DNA from: Erodium maritimum
Lineage: Eukaryota; Streptophyta; Magnoliopsida; Geraniales; Geraniaceae
Direction: 5' to 3'
Assembly: GCA_963921825.1 (NCBI GenBank)
Contig: OY997591.1
Span: 49,745,825-49,809,824 of the forward strand
DNA: 64,000 bases
Position numbers and translations under genes: made by a program. Positions 44,111-55,039 of the stretch are shown here, in pieces; within the stretch, counting starts at the first letter, position 1, and every line of letters begins with the position of its first letter. Under the pieces are notes generated by a model, which did no database searches, was not told where the DNA came from, and saw only the letters and a program-made list of their open reading frames with translations.

Positions 44111-44315
44111 GGGTTTTAAGTGATAGGGGTAATATGGTCATTTTTTGAAAAATTTGGGATTTTCCATCCAAAATGGATGGAAAGTTGACGGCGGGTACTA
44201 AAGTGATGGAAAATGCCATTCTAGGATATTGAGGTGCCACGAAAAATAATTAGGGTACTGAAATGACGCTAACCTTATAGTTAGGGTATTGAGGTGAAAA
44301 TTGTCCAAATTTAAA

Positions 44316-44867
44316 ACCATCCGAAATTGTTTGTAACTATTTTCATAGTGTAAAAAGGCTAGGTTTGATATATTGTGATCTGAATGGTCCACGACGTTGA
44401 TGTATGAGATTAATCTCGCAACATTAAGTTGTAATTTTGAGCTCTTATGATGAAGAAACTATACGTCAAAACTTGATTAGGTAAGGAACCGTAGGAGAAA
44501 CCCGTGAATGGGTTAAAATTCATTTGTCGTGCACCAGCTTGTCTTACTGTTTCATTATATGCTTTCTTCCTGCTTCTATGACCACAAGCTGCTAAATAAC
44601 AATCTAGAGTCACGAGACCCATCACAATTTTCTCTTGTTTCTCCTATTTATTCCCTTTAGATTGCAACTGCAATCCTTTTATTTATTTGTTTGTTTTATT
44701 CTTATTCAATTTCAATATTTGGTAAAGTGAAATATCAAATGAAAATGATCCTTATTATATAAAACATTCGATAATGATTTTCTTTTACCCCATATTATTA
44801 AAGTATTACCTTAAACTTACATTAGACAAATATAACAAAATAGCTATATTAATCATAGGGTTAATTT
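44316..44867. other. Unassigned stretch with a 71-codon minus-strand frame
   Basis: The frame 44410-44625 (MMGLVTLDCYLAACGHRSRK, RQAGARQMNFNPFTGFSYGS) has no recognised domain. It may be an exon remnant or chance. The following 200 bp are AT-rich. Confidence 0.25.
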
Positions 44868-45354
44868 CATCTTACTATCAATTTTTTTTCATCTCACTAC
44901 CCTAAAATGCATTTTTTTCACTTTCATACCAGCCATTGGTTTCTCATCTATTTACATCCAATACATTTAAAAAGTTCATAATATTCCTCACTAATAATTT
45001 AATTTTCAAAAACATGTCATCGGTTCTTAATTTTTTTTATAATATTCAGTTTTTATTTCATAAAAATCAAAATTTTATTTTCAGATTTTTTTATCTAAAA
45101 AAAACTAGGTTTTACTTTTAAAATCATATTTTATTTTACAAAAATCAGTTTTAATTTTTTAATCAGATTTTGTTGTATAAAATCAGTTTATATTCTTAAA
45201 AAATCAGTGTTTTTTTAATTCAGTTTTATTTTATAAAAAATAGATTTGTTTTTATAAAATCAGTTTTTATTCTTAAAAAATCAGTTTTATTTTTTTAATT
45301 TTAAAAAACGTATTTATTTTATCTTTAATCATTTCATTTTTATTACCTTTCTTT
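44868..45354. mobile_element. Decayed relative of the 42749-44306 Mutator-type element
   Basis: The start GGGTTAATTTCATCTTACTA, the CATCTCACTACCCTAAAATG block and the TACCAGCCATTGGTTTCTCATC stretch parallel the left arm of 42749-44306. They are followed by the same AAAATCAGTTTTTATT-type array. The right arm is missing; a LINE insertion and its flank follow. Confidence 0.6.
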
Positions 45355-45370
45355 AATTCTTTTCTCTATT

Positions 45371-45436
45371 AATAAAAATGAAATAATTAAATATAAAAAT
45401 GAAATAATTAAAGATAAAAATGAAATAATTAAAGAT
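45371..45436. repeat. Three 21-bp filler units at the LINE 5' junction
   Basis: AAAAATGAAATAATTAAAGAT at 45395-45415 and 45416-45436, with a variant at 45374-45394, are tandem. They are the inverse complement, with one or two mismatches, of 45321-45345 (ATCTTTAATCATTTCATTTT) in the left flank. Confidence 0.85.
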
Positions 45437-46840
45437 AAAACAAAAGCCGGACATGTTGAGGGTATGGCTGGACGAAAAGCCGGAAGCAGTTATGGCAAGA
45501 CGAGTCTACTAGAGGGACAAGAGCTGGTTCGGAGAGGGCCACGAAGATGTGTATGGGCTAGGTCGAAGGTCAACGTTATGGACTCGACTTGGCTTCCGAT
45601 TGAAAATGCCCCGGTTCTAACATTAGGGGAGTCGGTGAGAGGACGGAGGGTGGTTCAGCTGATGCAAGATGATGGGCGAAGGAGGAATAGGGGTTTGGTG
45701 GAGTCTCATTTCCCAGGGGAGATTGCTGCAACAATCTTGGCTATGCCGATTGCTCGGACGAGGCAAATTCATAAATGGCACTAGTGGGGCGCTAAAAATG
45801 GACAATATTCAGTGAGAGAAGCGTACATAACCTTACAAAGGGAGTAGGGGCGGTGGAATCCGGATGATAGGGAAGTGGTTTGGAAGAGGGTATGGAGCAT
45901 GAAAGTAACCCCAAAAGTGAAACACTTTGTGTGACAGGTTTTCTCCGGTACGCTTCCTACGAATTCCAATCTTAGAAGGAGGTATGTTCCAATTCAGGGA
46001 GAGTGTGATGTGTGTGGGGTGGGGGGGGGGGGGTATGAATTTATGGGTTACCGAGGGGATACAAAGTCCTCAAGAGAGTGATGATTTAAAACAGTGGTTA
46101 CTCGGCCGTTGGCATGCTGGGCGAGATGGATGGCCAGATGTTGTGGTTTCAATTTGGTGGGAAATTAGGAGATCTCACAACCTCAAAGTATGGAAACCAA
46201 AGTTTAGGACTGTTGTTGATAATCGAGAGGCTGCCAATCATTTGCTATAAGATTGGATAATAGCTCAAGAAGTGGACAGGGTGATGACACAAAGACTGGG
46301 ACCGAACATACCCAAATGGTCCAAATCGGGGGAGGGAGTGTTGAAAATCAACGTGGATGGAGCCGTTCTGGGAGATGGACGGAGGTGGGGGGGGGGGGGG
46401 GGTTGAGGTATGGTCTGTAGGGGTTTAGATGGAGTGGTGAAGACAAATCGTGTGATATTATTTAAGGGTGCCAAGGACCCGGAGATAATTGAAGCATTGA
46501 GTATGGATGCGGCGCTTGATTGGTGAAGGAGATGGGGTGGGGGGAACGGAGTGGTCGAATCCGACTATTTGGGAGTAGTCCAAGCAATAAACAATACAAC
46601 ACAACTGCATTCTCCTCTGGGGTGCTTATCATGGAAAGCAGAATGAAGTTGAGGGAGCTTCCAGATTTTAAAGTTGAGTTTGTTCGACATGAGGCCATTT
46701 CAGTGGCTCACATCTTAGCTAGACATACCATTGAATGGTTTGAGATTGATTGGCGTATAACCGCTATTCCTGATATTTTGTTAGCAGGTTTGAACATCAA
46801 TTTGCTGAGATTTTAATACAATTTATCATCTTCAAAAAAA
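45371..46840 (+). mobile_element. 5'-truncated LINE with 16-bp target duplication
   Basis: AATTCTTTTCTCTATT occurs exactly at 45355-45370 and 46841-46856. The 3' end is A-rich (TTCAAAAAAAAA). The body, decayed by stops, encodes the C-terminal part of LINE ORF2 from about 45455: DSTWLPIENAP, then KNGQYSVREAYITLQRE, then VWKRVWSMKVTPKVKHF with a zinc-binding RRYVPIQGECDVCG (zf-RVT), then an RNase H-like segment VLKINVDGAVLGDG with VVQAINNTTQLHSPLG. The first 66 bases (45371-45436) are not LINE but three tandem 21-bp units related to the left flank. Endonuclease and reverse transcriptase domains are missing through 5' truncation. Confidence 0.88.
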
Positions 46841-46856
46841 AATTCTTTTCTCTATT

Positions 46857-47300
46857 TCTTAGACTGAACATTGTCAATATTCATTGTAGCCAAACACACT
46901 TGTAGAGAATAAATGGACATGGATACAGATACTTGGAAAGAAGAGATTATCCATTTGACTAAATTCACTATAATCATTCATTAAAGAATTCAAAAGTTAA
47001 CTCCAATACAATATAGACAAAACAAAATTTAAGAACTAGATCGGAGAAGAAGAGGAAACACTGTAAGGTCCGACCATATCTGCTACCAGAGAAGACGAGG
47101 TCAACTAGGGAACTAGCTGACATCGACAACCCCCTTTCAAAACCCAAATCAAAATCAAAACCCTTAGCCCCAAATCAAAATCAAACCATTAGCCCCAAAT
47201 CAAAAACCCTAAGAATTCAGAACCGAAATCAAAATTAGAACCCTAAGTTTCTCTGAAACTACATAAACGAAGAAGAATATCAAGAGGACGAGAAGCACCA
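46857..47300. other. Intergenic stretch
   Basis: No gene was recognised. From 47155 to 47235 there is a run of CCCCAAATCAAAATCAAA and AACCCTAA words, likely the leader of the LINE ORF1 relic to the right. Confidence 0.3.
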
Positions 47301-49085
47301 GAGAACCACTCATGTCGCCGTTCAAGCTCAGCTCACATCGTCGTTCATTTGCTCGCTTAAAGAACAAAAGGAAACGAGGCCACGTGATGAGCTCCGCCCT
47401 GGTTCTCTTCTCTCCTGGTCGCACCTTGTCGGCGTCTTTATCGCCCAAACCGAAGAGGGGTCGCCCATCTAGGGTTACACCCCCAAGCCTCACCGCCACC
47501 GATGTTGCCGGTGAGCGATCCTCTACCTCAGGATGGTCATGTTTCCATGAGGTCGGAGGGTCTGTCAACGATTCAGGCTCCAACATTCTTACCGTCGCCT
47601 CCGACTTGACCTTCTCTATAATCCATAGCGCCGCCTCTGATCGATCTTGTGGCGTTTCCGGGGATGTTCCTCCGGTTCCTTTCGACCCACAGCCCCCACG
47701 AGTGGTGCCGTCACCATGTCCACTCTCCAAGATGGGTTCTTGGCTTGCTCCATCATGGATGAGGAAGACACTGAGATTGTGGTCCCATTCACTCCGGTGG
47801 ACCCCATAATTCATGCCCGTTAAAGATTCGGCATGGTCGGGAAACTCCTAGCATCACGACCTCCTCGAAAGGAATTCATGCTAAGGATCATCACTAAGGC
47901 ATGAGGATAATCGGCATTGGGGCTTGTGATTAAGGACCTCAAACCAGGAGTCTACGCCTTCTACTTCGAATTACAAGAGGCCCGAGTTTTGGGTTCGTAA
48001 GAATGAATCATAGTGCTTTGATGTCTACCCACTGCTGCTCGGGGACATTGATTCAATGACAAAGGATCTCCCCAAACTAGATCGTCTGCAACTGTGGGTT
48101 CATGCCAAGGGTCTACCACCATTGGTTTGAGCCCGATCAACCAGAGAAACCATTGGAGCTGCACTAGGGGAATGCGTGGACATTCCATTTGATAAATGAG
48201 GATCTTGTTGGGGAAGAGCGGTGAGGGTGCGTTTCCGAATGGCCCTTGATCGTTCGCTGCGTAGGTCAATGCTCATACGATTTCGAGAATTACTAGAACC
48301 AATTAGTGTTCACTTGACTGACGACAAACTACCCAAATTCTACTACAATTGTGGTCAGATTGGTCACGTTGCACGGGATTGTGACCGGGAGATGTTAAGG
48401 ATAACCTGGTTTGATAAATCTCTCCTGGAATTCAAAATGGATACCTTGGGGAAAAATTATTCCTATGGCGCAAACATCATATATTCAAACAGGATTTCCT
48501 CCCTTGACCTCGAACATTATACATAAGGACCCCTCACCTCGAAGGAGAGGCACGATAGTAACCCCAAACACTTTACCTAACTCGTGGGATAGAGTGGAAG
48601 GGATTGGGGAGCGAATAAGGGCCCCTCGAGAGGAAGGTCAATGCTTGACGGGTGGATCGATCTACACTTCATGAACTGCCCCATCTAGAGCACTAGGTAC
48701 AAAAAAAAGGGGTCGGTTGGAGAACCCCAAATAAATCAGGCGAGCGTTGGTAAGCAGCCTCGTCAGGAGTAGTAATAGACAACGAGGGCTTCATGGACCA
48801 CGCCCGGGAGGGGTTCCTGGTGAAAGCCTACTCTCCCCTTAATGTTGTTGAGATCTAGTACGATCGTTCTCCTCACGGCAAAAATAGTCCCCCCATAGGA
48901 TCAAGCAGTGTTTAGGCACCATCTTAAGCAGTTCTTGATAATATCAGATTTCAGTTTCTTTCCTGTTTTATTAAAATTCATTTGTGGCAACGACGATCTA
49001 TCATACATTCTTTTGAAATGGACCTTCTAGGGGCCATTCTCTATACTGAGTCTTTTTCAATATTAATAAAATAGTACCTTCGCTA
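47300..49085 (+). pseudogene. LINE ORF1 relic (DUF4283 and CCHC knuckle) with 3' tail
   Basis: The leader includes an open Ser/Pro-rich frame (47312-47809). At about 47755 ATGGATGAGGAAGACACTGA opens the usual ORF1 start, followed by a DUF4283-like part with stops (GLVIKDLKPGVYAFYFELQE near 47920-47970). The frame 48221-48526 has VRVRFRMALDRSLRRSM and the knuckle KFYYNCGQIGHVARDCDR. After 48700 there is only non-coding tail, ending TATTAATAAAATAGTACCTTCGCTAAAAA (49059-49087 region; motif shortened here to its key words AATAAAATAG and CTTCGCTAAA). ORF2 is absent, so this too is an internally deleted copy. It ends against a TRIM LTR remnant. Confidence 0.6.
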
Positions 49086-49155
49086 AAAACTAAATAGGTT
49101 AATCTTATATTTGTATAAGTCTGATCCAATATAAGTAAGTAATAGTTTTGAACAA

Positions 49156-51601
49156 TGTCACGCCCCAAATCCGGTTTTCACCGGACTCGAGACGTGAACT
49201 TAGATAAATAAATAATAAAGACAATTTAAAAGAAATAAGTCTTGAAATAGTACTACGAAATACAAAATTCGATCAAATGAGTCAACAGCTCAAAAGTACA
49301 CCGTAAAAGCAGTGTTTAGTTTAAAAATACACAATACGTCTCTAGACACAAGCCAAGACCCTCGTCGGTTCCCAACTCCGAGAATCCTGCTAAAACTGAT
49401 CCTGCCCAACACCTGAAAAACAACAAGTTAATGGGTGAGCTTTCGCTCAGTAGGAAAAGTAGTTAAGGTTATGAACTTCCGTTCAATACCACGAGTAACC
49501 GTCCAATTAGGGCATACCAGCAGAGCATGATTATCAACAACGCCCACGGGACAAGTACCAACCACCAAACCCACTCGCAAAACCATAATAACACAAATAA
49601 TATAATAACGCACATAGACAACCAGTACACACAACACACACAGCAGAGCAACACATAAATTAGCACAACTGTCCTTAACATCGCCGGCTATCACAACCTG
49701 TCCCATTTATATCGTACCGGAACACTAAGCATCGATCCCGACATCTTCCTGTCACCGAGACTCGGGGTAACATACCTGACCGACAATACATTCAGTCGGA
49801 TGTCTTCCCGTCACGGAGACTCGGGGCCTTACGCATAACGGACCGGCACATACCTCGGTCGTACACCTTCCCGGACCACATAGCATTGGGGTAATGGTTA
49901 CACCAGCCTCGTCCTCGATACTCTACACCGGCATACTCTCTCAGTGTGGGTATCGTACCAGACACACCTCTTCTTGGAACACACAGCAAGAGAATAACAC
50001 GCAGCACAAAGCCATAGTTCGACCATAGTATACCAACCGAGCCAACTCACCATAACACATAAATCGGTCTATCACTCACCCGATCATATCACAACCAAGG
50101 ATTCACATCATAACAAACACAACACACTTCCCCACACATAGTCACAACATGCTACACCAAGTATAATCTTATTAAGACTCTCAAACAGCGGCTATAGCAA
50201 ACATCATGCATCTCAAATACACTCAATCCTAAGGCTCGACAAGGCCATTCTACCAACACGACAATTTCCCAAGAATTGAAAGCGATTAATCGAGTGAATC
50301 ACATCCTACATGCACACTAAGACTCGTCCGGTTATTATGTAATTGAAAGCGGTTATTCTAGTGAATCACATCCTATATGCCAACTAGGACCTTTTCGGTT
50401 ATTATTATTACCCAACATGCATACTAGTAACTTTCCGCAATTAAACCGGTATTCGCTACGTTCCCTACCTCGAAAGCAGTTAACGATCAACTCCTAGCTG
50501 CTGACGTCCGGGCCTACCTCCGGTCTTCTCCACGATCAAGGTCAAAGCTTGATTTTAACAAGTAAAGGTGGTAATCAGTCCCGGTTCAGTCCGAAACAGT
50601 CTTCTAATTTATCAATTTAGTCCTTTAAATTTAACTGGTTTATATTAAATAATTAATTAATCTGACCCAACCCGGATCCGACCCGACCCGGAAACCGGAC
50701 CCGAATCCTACCCGGTCCAGACCCAGATCCGGACCTGACCCAGACCCGACCCAGACCCGGACCTAGACCCGACCCAGACCCGGACCTGGCCTGGCCCGAG
50801 ACCTGGCTTGGCCCGAGGCCCAGCCTGGCTCGAGGTCAGTCCTGGCCCGATGCCCGACTTGGTCGAGGGTAACGACCGGTGAGGTTTTGGTCTCGACGAG
50901 GCGGCGGCTGTCGGCTGGGGAGCGCGGAGGAACGCGCGGCGTGCTCGAGAGCGGCGGAGCACAACTCTGCAGATCTCTCCGAGGTGCGGTGGAGCCGCAA
51001 ACAACGACGAGGACTCACCAGAACCGGCGAATCTCACGTCGATCTGGTCGGCTTGCTATCTCCGGCGGCGGGGCGATGTTGACGCGTTGGATCCGGAGCA
51101 GCACGGGGAAGGTACGACGTCTCGCGAGCCCGAGCACCGTCTCCCGTCACGGTACGGCTTGACACGGTCACGAGGGGGGGGGGGGGGTAGCGGTGGCCTG
51201 AATCGAACACGGGAGGCGATGGTTGGTGGTGGGTTGAAGCTTGAGAGCTTCCTCTTTCTTCGGCGAGTTCGAATCGGGCACGGGGACGAAGAGAGGTAGA
51301 GGTCTGAGAGAGAGGGAGGAAGGTTGCGCGAGGAGAGAGAGATGGAGGGCTGCGTGTCTCGGGATGCGTGCGCGAAGTGAGGAAGAAAAAGCACAGTGCT
51401 AGGGTTTGGGTGTAGGCCGAGTTGGGCCTGGTTGGCTGCTGGGCCGGCCCACTTTGGCTCTTGAGCTGACTGGCTGGCCCAAGGGTCTGACTTGGCCCAA
51501 GGTCTACTTTTCTCTCTTTTTTGTCAAATTTTCTTCCCAATCGACAGCCCGAACACTTAACAAAATAAACGAAACGAAGTTTACCTGGGGCGGTCTTTAC
51601 A
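49156..51601 (-). repeat. Gypsy-2 left LTR
   Basis: It runs from TGTCACGCCCCAAATCCGG to GGCGGTCTTTACA. It is followed inside by the minus-strand polypurine tract AAAGGGGGTAGAC at 51602-51614. It contains a duplicated GTGAATCACATCCTA segment (50290-50410), a GC-rich CCCGACCC/GGCCC block (50650-50870) and a G14 run at 51174-51187. Open frames inside have no domains. Confidence 0.95.
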
Positions 51602-51652
51602 GTCTACCCCCTTTAAAAGAATTTCGTCCTCGAAATTTAAAACGGACGTACC

Positions 51653-52558
51653 TCAAGGGTCGAACAGGCTGGGGTACTTCGCACGGACCTCGTCCTCGCG
51701 CTCCCAGGTCGACTCTGCTCCGTGGTGCTTCCACTGCACTCGCACCAATGGGATAGTCCTGCCCCACAAGGCTTTCTCTTGCCTATCCAGAATCCTGACT
51801 GGTTGCTCCTCATACGAATAATCCTCAGCTACCTCGATGTCCGTCCACTCAATAACGTGGGAGGGATCCGCGGTGTATTTCCACAACTTGGATACGTGGA
51901 AGACATTATGCACGTTCTCGAGCTGCGGTGCCAATGCCAAGCGATAGGCAACCGCTCCAACTCTGCTCAAGATCTCGAAAGGTCCGATAAACCTCGGGGC
52001 CAGCTTGCCTCCGCCACGGTTGAACCGCAATAGGCCCTTCTTCGGGCTCACTCTCTGAAATACATGATCACCAACTGAAAACTCAAGAGGTCTGCGCCGT
52101 CTATCTGCATAATTGTTCTGACGACTCTGCGCGGTCCTCAACTGATCCCGAATCAGTGCGACCTTCTCGGTCGTCTCCTGGACAATCTCCGGACTAGTAC
52201 TCTAGTCTCCCACCTCTGCCCAACACACGGGCGATCTGCACGACCTACCATACAACGCCTCGAACGGTGCCATCCCAATACTGGCCTGGAAGTTGTTGTT
52301 GTAGGCAAACTCCGCTAGTGGTAAGTGGTCCTCCCACGACCCTCGGAAGTCCAGCACACAAGCTCGTACCATATCCTCTAGTATATGAATAGTGCGCTCT
52401 GACTGACCGTCGGTCTGTGGGTGATATGTTGTACTAAGAAAGACCTCGGTCCCCAACTCTCTCTGCAAGCTCTCCCAGAATCTGGAGGTGAAACGTGGAT
52501 CTCTGTCGGACACAATCGACACCGGAACTCCGTGAAGACGGATGATCTCCCGAACACA
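51653..52558 (-). pseudogene. Gypsy-2 integrase core end and chromodomain tail
   Basis: The frame 52202-52522 has [20 protein letters not shown] and the catalytic Glu in [11 protein letters not shown], then [13 protein letters not shown]. The frame 51653-52141 has VGDHVFQRVSPKKGLLRF, LWKYTADPSHVIEW and the chromodomain-type ending RVQWKHHGAESTWERED. Stops near 52201 and 52560 separate the pieces, but no frameshift is needed between them. Unlike Gypsy-1, the DDE Glu is retained. Confidence 0.9.
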
Positions 52559-53500
52559 CTATCGGCTCAAAGTGTCAACTGTATCCGTCATCCTCATGGC
52601 CAAGAAGTGTGCCGACTTGGTAAGTCGGTCGACCACCACCCAAACTGCGTCATGCCCTCTCGACGACCTCGGTAAGCCACTCACGAAGTCCATCGTGACG
52701 TGCTCCCACTTCCACTCTGCAATCGGTAGTGACTGTAACAATTCAACGGGACGCTGATGCTCGGCCTTTACCTGCTGACAGGTGAGGCATCTCGAAACGA
52801 ACTCTGCAACTGCTCTACGCATCCCGCTCCACCAAAACTGCCGTCTGATATCCCGATACATCTTGGTGCCACCCGGGTGCACAGCAAGACGGGAGTGGTG
52901 AGACTCTCTCAACACATCATCTCTACAGCCACGCGGCACAAACAGTCCTCCTCGGTATCGTAGTCCCATATCAGTACCCTGCTCCCAGCCCTCGGTGTCA
53001 ACACCGCTGATCATCCTCTCTCGGATCTCTGCCGTCTTGGCATCCTCGGCCTGTGCCTCCCGCACAAAGGCAACAAGTGTGGGCTGCACTACCAACGAAC
53101 ACATGGCCACGCCATCGGTGATCTCATCGAGCTCGAGCCGAAACATGCTCAGCTCCTCCATCATGTCCCACTCTCGGACAGATATGCTAGCAATACAGTG
53201 AGTCGACTTCCTACTCAGGGCATCGGCGACGACGTTCGCCTTGCCCGGATGGTAGAGTAGCTCGAAGTCGTACTCCTCCAACAGTTCCATCCATCGCCTC
53301 TGGCGCATGTTCAAGTCACGCTGGGATAAGATGTACTTGAGGCTCTTGTGATCTGAGAACACCCGGAATCGTTCTTCATACAAGTAGTGTTGCCAGCTCT
53401 TCAGAGCAAAGACCACTGCTGCCAACTCTAGATCATGAGTAGGGTAGTTGGGCTCATGTATCTTCAACTGTCTCGAGCCATATGCAACTACCTTCCCGGA
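52559..53500 (-). pseudogene. Gypsy-2 RNase H end and integrase N-terminus
   Basis: A 302-codon frame (52559-53467) holds the RNase H second half ([46 protein letters not shown]), the integrase zinc finger ([15 protein letters not shown]) and the first catalytic Asp in TMDFVSGLP. It is bounded by a stop near 52560 (after DTLSR) and one near 53500 (after CVLM). Confidence 0.9.
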
Positions 53501-54673
53501 CTACATCAATACACATCCCAGTCCTTCACCGGACGCATCACAATACACATCATAACCGATCTCGCGCTCCGGCACTATCAACACGGGCACGGTGGTCAAA
53601 CGAGCCTTCAGCTCGGCGAATGAGTGCTCACACTCATCAGTCCATACAAACTCAGCTTCCTTGCGGGTCAGGGCGGTCATCGGCGCTGCTAGTTGTGAAA
53701 AGTCCTGGACGAATCGTGTGTAATACCCTGCCAAGCCCAGGAAGCTGCGGATCTCGAAGACACTCTTGGGCCGTGCCCACTTCGAGACCGCGTCGATCTT
53801 CGTCGGATCGATGAGTATACCCTCTCGGGACACAACGTGCCCGAGGAACTTCACCTCGGCGAGCCAGAACTCGCACTTCTCCAAGTTGTCGTACTGCTGG
53901 TGAGTACGCAGCAAAGTCAACACTGTCCTCAAATGCTCCTCATGTGCCTCCTCACTAGGTGAATAAATCAGTATGTCATCTACGAATACCACGACAAATT
54001 GATCCAGGTAGGGTCGGAAGATCCCGTTCATCAGATCCATGAACGCTGCAGGTGCGTTCGTCAACCCGAACGACATCACTAGGAACTCGTAATGCCCATA
54101 CCGAGTCCTAAATGCGGTCTTCTCCACATCCTCATCCCAAACCCTCAACTGATAATACCCTGATCGAAGATCGATCTTCGATAAACACTTCGCTCCTCTC
54201 AGCTGATCAAACAGGTCATCGATCCTCGGTATCGAATAACGGTTCTTCACCGTAACTCGGCTCAACTTCCGGTAATTGATGCACATCCTTAATGCTCCAC
54301 CCTTCTGCTTCACGAAGAGGCCGGGTGCTCCCCACGACGAAGCACTCGGGAGGATAAAACCCTTCTCCCGAAACTCCTCGATTTGTCGCTTCAGCTCGAC
54401 CAACTCGGCTGGTGCAAACCGATACGGGGCCATAGAGATCGGCGCCTCGCGCGTTGGCAGTAATCCTGACAGCTCCTCCGGAAAGACCTCCAGGAACTCG
54501 CATACCACTCTCGGTAGCTCTCTGCTCTGCACGGTCTCCGTCTCATCCCCCACGGTCAATGCAGACAGGAGTACTCCGCTCCTACTGCCCAAGACACAAG
54601 TAACGACCGTGTCGCCCGATACTACGGTCACCTGCCGACGATAATAGTCGATCGACGCCCGATACCTCGTCAT
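53501..54673 (-). pseudogene. Gypsy-2 protease end, reverse transcriptase and RNase H start
   Basis: A 390-codon open frame begins in the protease C-terminal part ([15 protein letters not shown]). It then carries the RT blocks [42 protein letters not shown], the catalytic FVDDIL and [12 protein letters not shown], and enters RNase H with [17 protein letters not shown] before a TAG stop. It is the longest uninterrupted Gypsy frame in the window. Confidence 0.92.
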
Positions 54674-55003
54674 CTAGTCCATCCGAAAAATCACGTCAAA
54701 AGCCATCATGTCCAGCACAAGCAAATCAACATAAAACGGGAAATCAACCACTCGGATCTCACAAGATCGATAAACAGTACTCAAGACTACCTCTCCCTTA
54801 ACAGGGGTGTCAAGACATAACGGTCTACTTAGAGACTCCACCCTCAACCCCAACACACGAGCAAAAGAAGAAGAGATGAAAGAATGAGATGCTCTAGTAT
54901 CAAACAAGAAAGATGCCCATGAATTATAAAGCAAACACGTACCCTGCGTAGTCTCATGGCCAGCGGAACGTCCATCAGCTCGGGAGTCGGTGACAACATA
55001 CAC
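54674..55003 (-). pseudogene. Gypsy-2 protease active-site region
   Basis: The frame reads SFLFDTRASHSFISSS, then LCLDTPVKGEVVLSTV and MMAFDVIFRMD, ending at a TAG. The catalytic DTG is DTR here, which should abolish the aspartic protease. The stop after FRMD falls where Gypsy-1 has Trp. Confidence 0.88.
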
Positions 55004-55039
55004 TCGACCCTACTGTGCCGGGAGTCTGCCTCTCGGAGG

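Larger units (their letters stand above)
42749..44306. mobile_element. 1.56-kb Mutator-type element with AT-rich array and GC-rich cargo
   Basis: The terminal arms are inverted over about 170 bp. The left starts GGGCAATTTTCATCTCAATA and the right inverse complement GGACAATTTTCACCTCAATA; both include TTTTTCGTGGCACCTCAATA and CCGCCGTCAACTTTCCATCC. AAATTTAAA lies on both sides exactly (42740-42748 and 44307-44315). The left interior (42960-43330) is an array of AAAATCAGTTTTTATTT-like words. The right interior (43680-44110) is GC-rich and exon-like. No transposase is present. The combination fits a Pack-MULE-like non-autonomous element. Confidence 0.88.

Noticed and set aside
50708..51540. Overlapping frames up to 168 codons in the Gypsy-2 left LTR
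   Set aside because: The right LTR copy changes the frame (G14 versus G5 run) and composition explains the open frames.
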